From an uncultured Pseudomonadales bacterium (GTDB taxonomy: Bacteria; Pseudomonadota; Gammaproteobacteria; Pseudomonadales; Pseudohongiellaceae), in contig CALSTS010000003.1 of NCBI GenBank assembly GCA_943789335.1, positions 284,774 through 348,773 of the forward strand: a stretch of 64,000 nucleotides of DNA, in the 5' to 3' direction. Shown here one piece after another: positions 10,501 through 17,941 of this stretch; position 1 is the first letter of the stretch, and every line of letters begins with the position of its first letter. A program made the translations under genes and the position numbers. The notes under the pieces are model-generated. The model searched no databases. It was given only the letters and a program-made list of their open reading frames with translations, and had not been told where the DNA came from.

Positions 10501-10729
10501 CCTGCTAACATCAATAACTACCTTTATTGGGCTCTTACCCATTATGTTGGAAACCAGCCTACAGGCACGTTTCCTAATACCTATGGCAGCGTCTTTAGCT
10601 TTTGGCATACTATTCGCTACAGTTATTACTTTATTACTAATTCCTTGTCTTTATGTCATTTTGGAAGATTTCAAATCACTACTATCAGGTAAAAAAGCTA
10701 TTAACACACCTGCCATGCAAGTGAGTTAG
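7595..10729 (+). CDS. RND family efflux pump, inner-membrane transporter
   Basis: 1044 aa, full length for the AcrB/HAE-1-like superfamily, with the expected duplicated arrangement: TM1, a large periplasmic loop, TM2-6, a second periplasmic loop, and TM8-12. The proton-relay aspartate pair is present in TM4 (motif VVDDAI near residue 403). The second half has the matching GVVVNDSIIL in TM10. AAGGAG lies 10 bases before the ATG. It forms an operon with the adaptor upstream and the glycosyltransferase-like gene downstream. It is closer to the less-studied environmental HAE-1 branch than to AcrB, so drug export should not be assumed. Confidence 0.93.
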   Translation: MAEVEEQKGLISWFAHNHVAANLLMFIIIIAGSFSVYNITKKANPDLFIPVIQITMVLPGASPADVESGIVIPIESALESVDGIDRISSRANEGSGVVSLEIDESFDINEVLNEVKVNVDSILTFPVQAEPARVSRIINRQDAIRLAVYGDMDPMSHKELAQALRNEMLELPDINSVRIDGVRNYEITIEVSEDSLLKYGLTLDDIAQRIRFSSLDLPAGSIETAGGEILVRTQALAYNYQDFDQIVLMTTKDGTILTVGDIANVIDGFEDSEAYARFDGKPTVELAIQTLSNQNVLQVTETIRNFVEERRESLPEGINIDLWADTSFYLEDRLNMMTENMLMGALLVFLLLTLFLEVRLAFWVIIGIPICFLGAVAMMPSINIDINLMSLFGFIMVLGIVVDDAIIIGESAHYSMTKYGHSIDSVVHGANRVAKPATFGVLTTIVAFLPLMMISGIISAFTAAIGGVVILCLIFSLVESKLILPSHLVHFGKSNPHGWFHRLQQRCNKGLAYIVTRYYTPFLKTCIKNRYTTLASFVGMLILSVGLIGGGIIRVVFLPEIPSDFIQVNLTMVEGSPEQQTRDAINKMEEAALSLNGQFEFIDAETEELSTKVLDHLLVVGTGAASGLAVIELDKDVAGQVDLDLITESMRDFVGVMPGMKNIVFSSSDGFGGSAISYQLVSTNTEALTAASIELETQLYTYTGLINITNGAVSNKDELRLQILPRAEVMGLNLNDISSQVRSAFYGAQAQRLQRGDDELRVMVRYPESDRVSIGDLESMYIRTTEGDAVPFSSVADFNMEQGYAQVNRVNGERSVAINADIIAAQVEPAEVVSDLEENFFPQLFARYPNVSLQTDGGLSVTGDLVSDMIRGMIFALFGIYALLAVPLRSYMQPLIIMGVIPFGIVGAMVGHIIIDMPLNFLSFLGIIALSGVVVNDSIILIDFINRSKAKMSLNDSVINAGTARFRAILLTSITTFIGLLPIMLETSLQARFLIPMAASLAFGILFATVITLLLIPCLYVILEDFKSLLSGKKAINTPAMQVS

Positions 10730-10736
10730 TCCAGGA

Positions 10737-11960
10737 ATGTCGATCGGCAAATATCTTCAACACTATGCCGAAAGTGAAATCACATTTGTTCAAGATTTAG
10801 AGAATCATTGGCAACACGTCATCTGCATACCTGCTTTTGATGAAGCTGATAGCCTGCCCCTCTTATTAAAAAATTTAAGCATGAAAGATAACTTGCTGGT
10901 TATTTTAGTGCTTAACAGTCCGCTATCCGCCAGCAATTCAGAAGCTTCATTACGCACCAAAAAACTCGCTGAATTTTTCAAACAACAATTCTCTTTACAA
11001 CATAACCTGAGTGAGAATTGCCAGCTAAGACAATTAAATAATAGTGGCTCACATCTTTTATTACTCGAACATTACTCTATCCCGGATAAGCAAGGGGTAG
11101 GCCTTGCTCGTAAAATAGCCTGCGATATGGCCTGTCAATTAATTCATGACAATAAAGTTCTTTCGCCTTGGATTCATAACACCGATGCAGATGTTGATTT
11201 ACCAGCTGACTACTTAAGTGCGAGCCTGGAAGTAAATAATGGAACTGCGGCCGCGCTTTTCCCTTTTCAACATAAGTTTAACTCCCAAAGTAAATCACAG
11301 CTTAGCCTCCAACTTTATGAATATTCACTTTATTATTATGTGGAAGCGCTAAAGTGGGCAGCTTCTCCTTACGCTTTTCATACTATCGGCAGCACCCTGC
11401 TTTTACATCACAACTATTATGCTCTGGCCCGAGGCTTCCCTAAACGCGCGGCAGGAGAAGACTTTTATTTGCTCAACAAATTAAAAAAAATAGGCGATAT
11501 TCAAGCTCTATCGAAGCCTGTTCTCACTCTTTCTGGCAGAACTTCTAGCCGTGCACCATTTGGCACTGGACCAGCAATCAATAAAATAAGTGAATTTGAG
11601 AACCCCACTGATGATTACCTTTTTTATCACCCCCACTGCTTCTTACATTTAAAAAAATGGTTATTTTTTATGCCGACTCTTTGGCAAGACAGCGATCTGG
11701 AAGCGCTAGCAAATGATGAGTTACTTTATAAATGTCTAATGAATATTGGAGTGGAAGAAGCAATAGCGCATGCTCGTCAACACAGTAAAGATCAAGCTGG
11801 TTTTATGAAGCATATGCATAACTGGTTTGATAGTTTTAAAACCTTAAAACTAATTCATAATTTACGAAACCTAGAACTAGCTTCAATAAACCTCAAACAA
11901 TTGCAGAACTATAAAAAAGAGTTCCCCTTTATTACCAAAGCCGAAAAGGCTCATAAATAA
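10737..11960 (+). CDS. GT2-like glycosyltransferase of unknown substrate
   Basis: 407 aa with a GT-A-type N-terminal half. The opening strand and loop VICIPAFDEAD (about 28-38) is the nucleotide-sugar-binding start of GT2 enzymes. TDADVD (about 148-153) supplies the metal-binding DxD. AAGEDFYLL (about 242-250) supplies the acidic ED pair expected for an inverting catalytic base. The C-terminal 130 residues are helical and unrecognised. No membrane segment is evident. It starts 7 bases after the RND pump stop and so is probably co-transcribed with it; such a link to an efflux pump is uncommon. The family assignment is by motifs only. Confidence 0.65.
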   Translation: MSIGKYLQHYAESEITFVQDLENHWQHVICIPAFDEADSLPLLLKNLSMKDNLLVILVLNSPLSASNSEASLRTKKLAEFFKQQFSLQHNLSENCQLRQLNNSGSHLLLLEHYSIPDKQGVGLARKIACDMACQLIHDNKVLSPWIHNTDADVDLPADYLSASLEVNNGTAAALFPFQHKFNSQSKSQLSLQLYEYSLYYYVEALKWAASPYAFHTIGSTLLLHHNYYALARGFPKRAAGEDFYLLNKLKKIGDIQALSKPVLTLSGRTSSRAPFGTGPAINKISEFENPTDDYLFYHPHCFLHLKKWLFFMPTLWQDSDLEALANDELLYKCLMNIGVEEAIAHARQHSKDQAGFMKHMHNWFDSFKTLKLIHNLRNLELASINLKQLQNYKKEFPFITKAEKAHK

Positions 11961-12057
11961 AACGAAACAAATTTTCAGTGGCAGACATCTTGGAACTTCG
12001 TTTACCTTGCGCCCACCAGCCTTTTATTAGAACGGTGTGGTATCAGCGACGGGTGAC

Positions 12058-12789
12058 TTAGCGAGTTGGGTCAGCCTCATCGGCTGGTAAATAGAAATTA
12101 ATCCGCGCCCCATTATAAACCCCTGCGTTGTATCGCAAATAGTGCAGAGTTTCGATGACGTGAGCATAACGTAACGGACCAATATCTACAGGATAAAACC
12201 CAATATTAGAGATTAATTCTGCAACAACGCTTTTTGCATTAGCATCATCCCCCGCGATTGGAATACTCACTGGGCCGCCAGCGAGTTCAGGCTCAAGCAT
12301 CGTGTAATCTCCAAGCGAACCAAAAGCTTTTACGACATAAGCCTCAGGAGCCTGCGCTTTAATACGTTCAGCGTTTGAATCATGAAATGCGAAATCTCGA
12401 AGCCCATCTTCGGCTATTTCCCTCGGGTTTGTCGGATCAATTATGAGGCGCCCAGACAAATTACCCAATCCTTGTACTACCTCTTCAACAACATCCCAAG
12501 GCACAGCCAAGACGATAATATTGGCTTGTTGTGCCGCTTCCTGCGGCGTAGTCGCGCTTGCGTTAGGGCCTGACAATAAAACTAGGTCTTGTACATCCTC
12601 ACGCATCGGGCTGCGCGAGCCATAGATTACCGTGTGCCCGATTTCTGTGAAACGCTGCCCAAGTGCAGTGCCAACGTTGCCAGTACCAATAATCGCTATT
12701 GTTTCAGCTTGAGCCGACAGGTGACCAACAGCACCAAAGAACAAAATGCATACAAAGAGCATTGGAGTAGTAAGGGGCTTTCTTATCAT
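12058..12789 (-). CDS. Exported NAD(P)-binding Rossmann protein (F420-dependent NADP reductase-like)
   Basis: 243 aa. After a probable Sec signal peptide (residues 1-28, ending LSAQA) comes a classic Rossmann start, IAIIGTGNVGTALG, followed by YGSRSP, the phosphate-binding turn of NADP-dependent F420 reductase and NADP-oxidoreductase-like proteins. Further family features follow: VLAVPWDVV, the LIDPTNP-like segment, and a Lys-Ala-Phe-Gly stretch. The start has CGGAGA seven bases upstream. The odd feature is the signal peptide: the cofactor is not normally available outside the cytoplasm, and no twin-arginine motif is present. It could instead be a membrane-tethered cytoplasmic enzyme. It is a single-gene unit. 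Confidence 0.75.
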   Translation of the reverse strand: MIRKPLTTPMLFVCILFFGAVGHLSAQAETIAIIGTGNVGTALGQRFTEIGHTVIYGSRSPMREDVQDLVLLSGPNASATTPQEAAQQANIIVLAVPWDVVEEVVQGLGNLSGRLIIDPTNPREIAEDGLRDFAFHDSNAERIKAQAPEAYVVKAFGSLGDYTMLEPELAGGPVSIPIAGDDANAKSVVAELISNIGFYPVDIGPLRYAHVIETLHYLRYNAGVYNGARINFYLPADEADPTR

Positions 12790-12933
12790 AATATTCTCCG
12801 GTGCAGAGCATTAATTAATGCTGGATTAGATATAGTTACAATAGAATTTAAATCTTAGCCTGCCGCTTGTCCAATATTTATTTGTTTGGATCATTTTTCT
12901 GGCAGACCTGACTTAAGAGCTTTCCAGCCTTAA

Positions 12934-13926
12934 TCAATAAATTACCAAAGGTGGCTCATCTAATGCCGCTAATTGTTCCCTGAGTTCTAAAATGTGTCCC
13001 GCCCAATAATTTTCAGTGTTAAACCAGGGAAAGCATTTTGGAAATGCGGGATCATCCCAGCGTCGCGCCAACCAAGCACTGTAGTTCATTAAGCGCAAGG
13101 TTCTATAAGTTTCTATTAAGGGCAATTCACTTGGATTAAAGTGATAGAATTCATTATAGCCATCAACTATCTCTGCCAGTTGTTGTAAGCGCTGTTCGCG
13201 AGAGCCTGAAAGTAACATCCACATATCCTGTATTGCAGGAGCCATCATACAATCATCTAAATCTACAAAGTGTGGCGTGTCATCGCGCCACAACACATTA
13301 CCGACATGGCAATCTCCATGTGTGCGAATTAATTTTGCCTGCATGGATTCCTTGATGATCGAATGCATACGATCGATTAAATCTTTAGCAAGTGATTCAT
13401 AAGCCTTAAATAAATCAACTGGTAGAAAATCATGTTCCAGCAGAAAGCTGGCACTTTTTTCAGCAAACAACGCTATGCTTAGGGTGTTTCGGGTTTGAAA
13501 GTCATGCAAGCTGCCTACTTGGTGCATACGCCCGAGAAAACGGCCCATAACCAACAAATTATCAAGATTATCAAACTCTGGTGGGTGACCTCCCTTGCGT
13601 TCAAAAATAGCAAAACGAAAGCCATTAAACTCTAGCAGTGTTTTTCCCTTGGCATTTTTTATAGGAGGCACTATCGGAATTTCCAAATCGGCTAATTCCA
13701 GACTAAAGTCGTGTTCTTCCAGAATTTGTGGTGTTGACCATCGATGAGGTCGGTAAAATTTCACGATGATCGGCTCAGACTCTTCAATGCCAACCTGATA
13801 AACGCGATTTTCATAGGAGTTTAATGCCAGAACTCTGGCATCAGAAACCAGGCCAGTACTCTCAACAGCATCAATCACCATATCTGGGCTTAAACGTGCA
13901 AATGGGTGTGCTGATCCGTTTTCCAT
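12934..13926 (-). CDS. srkA: Stress-response Ser/Thr kinase SrkA (YihE)
   Basis: 330 aa, full length for the SrkA/YihE family, which has an aminoglycoside-phosphotransferase-like kinase fold and in E. coli protects against stress-induced death linked to MazF and the Cpx response. The catalytic loop HGDCHVGN (203-210) and the metal-binding DLDD (222-225) are intact, as is the N-terminal NSYENRVYQV nucleotide-binding loop (36-45) and the Lys in IVKFYRP (54-60). GGAAG precedes the ATG. It is divergent from hemH with an 80-base shared upstream region. In E. coli srkA lies next to dsbA, which is not the case here. Confidence 0.92.
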   Translation of the reverse strand: MENGSAHPFARLSPDMVIDAVESTGLVSDARVLALNSYENRVYQVGIEESEPIIVKFYRPHRWSTPQILEEHDFSLELADLEIPIVPPIKNAKGKTLLEFNGFRFAIFERKGGHPPEFDNLDNLLVMGRFLGRMHQVGSLHDFQTRNTLSIALFAEKSASFLLEHDFLPVDLFKAYESLAKDLIDRMHSIIKESMQAKLIRTHGDCHVGNVLWRDDTPHFVDLDDCMMAPAIQDMWMLLSGSREQRLQQLAEIVDGYNEFYHFNPSELPLIETYRTLRLMNYSAWLARRWDDPAFPKCFPWFNTENYWAGHILELREQLAALDEPPLVIY

Positions 13927-14009
13927 AAAACTTCCGTATTAAAAAAGTTACAATGCACATGATTAAAACAAAGTCGTCTAATAAAGAGAACTAAAGAGAA
14001 CTTTATAAA

Positions 14010-15050
14010 ATGAATAACAGAGCAGTCTTGTTGGCCAACCTCGGATCTCCTGATGCGCCGGAAGTACCCGAGGTTAGAAAATATTTAAAACAATTTTTAA
14101 TGGATCCCTATGTTATCCAATTACCTTGGCCACTGCGCGCTTTAATAGTTAACCTTTTTGTATTGCCTAAGCGTCCTTATTCATCTGCTGAAGCTTATCG
14201 CTCGGTTTGGACCGATGATGGTTCGCCCCTCGTGCACCGTTCACATGAATTACTCAATGCCTTAAAACCTAAGGTAGATATTCCTGTTGCAATAGCGATG
14301 CGTTACGGCAAACCTTCTATTGAATCGCAAATAAAGCATCTAGCTAGCATGCAAGGGATTGATGAAATTTTATTTATCCCTCTTTATCCACATCATGCTG
14401 ATAGCACTGTTACCACATCTATCAAAGAAGCAGAACGGGTCATTAGAGACAATAATTTGGCTATCAAGCTACAGGCACTCTTACCCTTTTATGACAATCC
14501 AGCTTACATTGATGCTCTGGTAAATTCTGCTAAGTCAGCATTGTCTGAAGACTACGATCATGTTTTATTTAGTTATCATGGACTACCAGAATCACATCTA
14601 AGTGTGGCTGACCCTAGCGGCACTCATTGTCTGAAAAGTGAAACATGCTGTTCTTTAACTTCACCCTCCCCCGCCCACGCTACTTGCTATCGCCATCAGG
14701 TGCTTAGAACAACAGAATGCTTTGTTCAAAAAGCTGGTTTAGATGCAGATAAATACTCTGTGGCTTATCAGTCCAGGCTGGGGCGCGCAAAATGGCTGGA
14801 TCCTAGCACTGAGCAAACTTTAGAAAAGCTGGCTCAAAAAGGTAAGAAAAAAATTCTGGTTTTATGCCCGGCTTTTGTCACAGACTGTCTGGAAACCCTG
14901 GAAGAAATTGATATGCAGGGGCGTGAAACGTTTCTTGCTGCTGGCGGTGAAAAATTAACTTACATCCCTTGCCTGAATAACAATGACGATTGGGTTGACT
15001 GTTTATCGAGCTGGATTAAAGCATATCCAATATTTAGTTCAGCCGGCTAA
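14010..15050 (+). CDS. hemH: Ferrochelatase
   Basis: Inserts Fe(II) into protoporphyrin IX, the last step of haem synthesis. 346 aa. The N-terminal NLGSPDAPE signature and the catalytic-His motif LFSYHGLPESH (near residue 190) are present, as is the glutamate-rich segment near the C-terminus (CLETLEEID). Several cysteines follow the DPSGTHC motif and two more lie near the end; whether they bind an iron-sulfur cluster, as in some bacterial ferrochelatases, cannot be decided here. AGAGAA precedes the start. It ends one base before the convergent regulator gene, leaving no room for a separate terminator. Confidence 0.96.
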   Translation: MNNRAVLLANLGSPDAPEVPEVRKYLKQFLMDPYVIQLPWPLRALIVNLFVLPKRPYSSAEAYRSVWTDDGSPLVHRSHELLNALKPKVDIPVAIAMRYGKPSIESQIKHLASMQGIDEILFIPLYPHHADSTVTTSIKEAERVIRDNNLAIKLQALLPFYDNPAYIDALVNSAKSALSEDYDHVLFSYHGLPESHLSVADPSGTHCLKSETCCSLTSPSPAHATCYRHQVLRTTECFVQKAGLDADKYSVAYQSRLGRAKWLDPSTEQTLEKLAQKGKKKILVLCPAFVTDCLETLEEIDMQGRETFLAAGGEKLTYIPCLNNNDDWVDCLSSWIKAYPIFSSAG

Positions 15051-15051
15051 G

Positions 15052-15684
15052 TTAATCCTCATTGTCTTTTATAGCATTATTTATTGCTTGATAAAGATAA
15101 TTAGGCTCATCAGTACCTAAACGAAATTTATTTCCACTTTTCAGGGTTACTTCTACTGCCTCTAGCCCTGAAACATTGTATAGCCAGTAACCTGCTAGCG
15201 GACGCAAACGGAGCCCCCAGCCCCACCACCATTTATTATTTACTATTTCACAAGATGATATTTCATTTATACGCTTACTCTTTTTAATAATTCTTGGGCC
15301 GAAATACCAAGTAAGTTCATTATCGTTAACGCTTATTGTCAAAGTCGAGACAGCAAGTGCTATCAAAATAATAACTAGTGAAAAATATGGTGGCGCTGGA
15401 AAAAATATATCAACAAATAAAGCACAAGAAAAAATTGTTAGCATTGTCCAGCCTATCTGCGTATGTCGATAGCTAGCATTCTTCTCGTTTGCCGTAATAT
15501 CATCCGCATTAACTTCCAATACCGAGGCTAAAGCCTTTAGAGATTCAACTGAGCTAATCCCATCCTTTTCTATTCTTTGTATCGTTCGTAAACTTAAGCT
15601 AGAGGCTGCCGCTAGCTCTTCTTGTGACCAAAGCTTTTGCCTGCGTAATTCTTTTATCTTTTTTGATTTTAATTTCATTTCCAT
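15052..15684 (-). CDS. XRE-type HTH regulator with C-terminal membrane domain
   Basis: About 210 aa. Residues 8-60 form a Cro/C1-type helix-turn-helix (LWSQEELAAASSLSLRTIQRIE is the recognition region). Two adjacent hydrophobic segments (about 78-95 and 97-115) follow, then a small, aromatic-rich beta domain (WWWGWG) resembling a PH-like fold. It is therefore probably a membrane-bound DNA-binding protein. The frame also opens one codon earlier at a GTG (15687), but the strong AGGAGG sits 8 bases from the ATG at 15684, so I prefer the ATG. A 7-base inverted repeat 60 bases upstream may be its operator. Confidence 0.75.
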   Translation of the reverse strand: MEMKLKSKKIKELRRQKLWSQEELAAASSLSLRTIQRIEKDGISSVESLKALASVLEVNADDITANEKNASYRHTQIGWTMLTIFSCALFVDIFFPAPPYFSLVIILIALAVSTLTISVNDNELTWYFGPRIIKKSKRINEISSCEIVNNKWWWGWGLRLRPLAGYWLYNVSGLEAVEVTLKSGNKFRLGTDEPNYLYQAINNAIKDNED

Positions 15685-15744
15685 CACTTTACCCTCCTAT
15701 CAACAATTGCTCTTAGCTATTGTCCATATAAGAAGGTCTTGCTT

Positions 15745-15764
15745 TATGACAATCTTATGTCATA
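15745..15764. promoter_or_regulatory. Candidate operator (inverted repeat)
   Basis: TATGACA and TGTCATA form a perfect 7-base inverted repeat with a 6-base spacer, and a related TCATGTCA half lies just beyond (15771-15778). They sit between the divergently transcribed XRE regulator gene and the flavin monooxygenase gene. Position and symmetry suit a dimeric HTH protein, possibly the adjacent regulator; this is inference. Confidence 0.35.
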
Positions 15765-15909
15765 GACCCGTCATGTCAATGCCACCAACACTTTATCGGT
15801 GCTAGATCATAGATTTATTGTTATTTTTCAGATTTCGCATTCTGTTAGAATGGCGTTTTATAAAACAGACTTTAAACTGATTTTGGCTATCCAGCCTTGC
15901 AAGGATTAA

Positions 15910-16908
15910 ATGAAAGCATTCTCACTTCTGGATCTCGCCCCAATTATTGAAGGTGGAAGTGCTCGTCAAGCCTTACTCAATGCACGTGATCTGGCACAAC
16001 ATGCGGAACAACAAGGTTACAAACGCTATTGGATGGCTGAGCATCATAATATGCCTGTCATTGCCAGTGCTGCCACTTCTGTAGCACTTGCTTATGTTGC
16101 AGCAGGAACTGAAACGATTCGGCTTGGTGCTGCTGGGGTTATGTTGCCAAATCATGTGCCTTTAATCATTGCTGAACAACATGGCACACTAGCTGCTTTA
16201 TTCCCGAATAGAATAGACCTAGGGCTTGGCAGAGCTCCCGGAACTGATGGCCAGACCATGCGAGCTCTGCGCAGAGATATCATGCCTGCTTCCAATGATT
16301 TCCCGCAGGATGTGCTAGAGCTAATGGCCTTCTTCGAAGATGGTAATGATCAAGGCATACAGGCGATCCCTGGACAGGGCTTGAAAGTTCCTATTTGGTT
16401 ACTTGGCTCCAGTCTTTTTGGTGCGCAATTAGCTGCTGCTCTTGGTCAGCCTTATATTTTTGCCTCACACTTTGCCCCTGAATTACTTGATCAGGCACTG
16501 TATGTTTATCGAGAAACTTTTAAACCCTCAAAACAACATTCAAAGCCCTATGCTGCAGCCGCAGTAAATGTGTTTGCGGCAGACACTGATGAAGAGGCAG
16601 AAGTATTGATGAAATCTGTATTAATGCATGTTGCAACACTGAGAAAGGGTAAACCCGGGCCATTGAAAGCGCCGACAGCAAATTTTGAAACAGACCTAAG
16701 TCCAAGTGAACTTTCAGAAGCTCGTTACATGTTACGTGAATCAGCAATAGGCAATGAAGAAAGTGTTCGTGTCTGGTTAAAACAATTTATCGATAGAACG
16801 CAGGTCGATGAATTAGTTTTAGCGAGTCATGTCTATGACCACCAATCTAGAATAAAAAGTTTTGGAATTGCTGCTAAAGTCTTGTTGGATCTGATCGAGA
16901 AAAAATAA
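15910..16908 (+). CDS. Luciferase-like (LLM class) flavin-dependent monooxygenase
   Basis: 332 aa, TIM-barrel flavoprotein of the bacterial luciferase superfamily, closest in pattern to the YhbW type. Typical stretches: FSLLDLAPI at the start, [11 protein letters not shown] (39-49), [12 protein letters not shown] (71-82), and [12 protein letters not shown] (103-114). These proteins use reduced flavin to oxidise small molecules; the substrate is unknown. AAGGA lies upstream of the ATG. It is divergent from the XRE/membrane regulator, which may control it. No partner flavin reductase gene is nearby. Confidence 0.88.
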   Translation: MKAFSLLDLAPIIEGGSARQALLNARDLAQHAEQQGYKRYWMAEHHNMPVIASAATSVALAYVAAGTETIRLGAAGVMLPNHVPLIIAEQHGTLAALFPNRIDLGLGRAPGTDGQTMRALRRDIMPASNDFPQDVLELMAFFEDGNDQGIQAIPGQGLKVPIWLLGSSLFGAQLAAALGQPYIFASHFAPELLDQALYVYRETFKPSKQHSKPYAAAAVNVFAADTDEEAEVLMKSVLMHVATLRKGKPGPLKAPTANFETDLSPSELSEARYMLRESAIGNEESVRVWLKQFIDRTQVDELVLASHVYDHQSRIKSFGIAAKVLLDLIEKK

Positions 16909-16958
16909 ATCATTTTAAATACTAATTTAAAATAACAATACGTTTCTTAGGAATAAAA

Positions 16959-17411
16959 ATGGAATCTTCTATAACTGCACTCGCGGAAATTATTCAAATA
17001 GCTGTTGCTCCTGTATTTTTATTAGCTGGCATAGCCGGATTTCTCAATGTCATGTCCAGTCGACTTGGTAGAATAGTTGACCGTGGTAGAGTGCTAGAAA
17101 GTAAAATTATTAGTTTAGGGGAAGGTGATGTGAAAAGAATCACCAAAGCTGAATATGAAACATTGCGCCATCGATCCAGGTTGATTAACTGGTCAGTTGC
17201 AATGTGCACAGCTTCAGGTTTAATGGTTTGTATTGTAGTTGTGTCACTTTTTATTGGTGATTATTGGGACTTGGATATTGCTTTTCTCATCATCAGCATG
17301 TTTGTACTTGCACTGATCTGGTTAGTATTGGCACTTTTGTTATTTCTTTTTGAAGTTCAGCTTGCTACGAATAACATGCTCAAAAAAAGCGAAAACTTTA
17401 TTTCAGAATAA
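16959..17411 (+). CDS. DUF2721 membrane protein
   Basis: 150 aa with three hydrophobic segments (about 10-30, 75-95, 102-127). The conserved DUF2721 core is seen in the first third: IQIAVAPVFLLAGIAGFLN followed by the basic SRLGRIVDR. Family function is unknown. It follows the monooxygenase gene by 50 bases with its own TAGGA, so it may share that transcript. The final residues are charged and cytoplasmic. Confidence 0.85.
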   Translation: MESSITALAEIIQIAVAPVFLLAGIAGFLNVMSSRLGRIVDRGRVLESKIISLGEGDVKRITKAEYETLRHRSRLINWSVAMCTASGLMVCIVVVSLFIGDYWDLDIAFLIISMFVLALIWLVLALLLFLFEVQLATNNMLKKSENFISE

Positions 17412-17433
17412 AATTTATATATAAAAAATCTAG

Positions 17434-17856
17434 TCACACAGCAAGTGCAATTCTCTCTTCCTTATAGATTGTCATCACTCGAAAAGAAGCCAACTCATTC
17501 AGCAACTTTTCTTGAGCACGCTTGCTCAAGTTAACAAACAATAAAATTAGCTGATAATGTTGTTGCGATAAACGCCGATGAGTTACTACCTGTGTTTTTA
17601 CTTCAAAAGCTTTTACATAACCCGGAAGTTTAAAACTGATATTACAGATATGCGGGTAGGTTTTTTGTGCAAGAATTGCTTGGATCAAACCATCGTCGCA
17701 AGACAGCTCAATTCCACGTAAAGATATATTTGCGCTCTTAGTAAGGAACTGCATTTCAGCCCCTTGAGAATTGATCGTTACGTTTACTTCAGTATCGATT
17801 GGACAACGAGGTAGGACGCGTCGTTCTATGCCCGGAACCTTTGATTGCTTTGCCAT
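17434..17856 (-). CDS. PilZ domain protein
   Basis: 140 aa, single PilZ domain, the receptor fold for cyclic di-GMP. The two binding motifs are visible: an RxxxR-type start (RRVLPR, residues 12-17) and NISLRG (residues 44-49), which matches (D/N)xSxxG. The remainder forms the expected beta-barrel and ends in a helix. No catalytic domain is attached, so it would act as an adaptor. AGGGTG precedes the ATG. No diguanylate cyclase lies in this window. Confidence 0.82.
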   Translation of the reverse strand: MAKQSKVPGIERRVLPRCPIDTEVNVTINSQGAEMQFLTKSANISLRGIELSCDDGLIQAILAQKTYPHICNISFKLPGYVKAFEVKTQVVTHRRLSQQHYQLILLFVNLSKRAQEKLLNELASFRVMTIYKEERIALAV

Positions 17857-17941
17857 ACTTACACCCTTTTAATGCAAATAAGAATGTAAGCAATGTTAAA
17901 TCAGCATCAAGAAAAAAAAGTGAGCTATTTCACAACTATTA

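Noticed and set aside
10264-10608. Antisense open frame inside the RND pump gene
   Set aside because: It is the reverse-strand shadow of a well-conserved transporter region, with no ribosome-binding site or known motifs.
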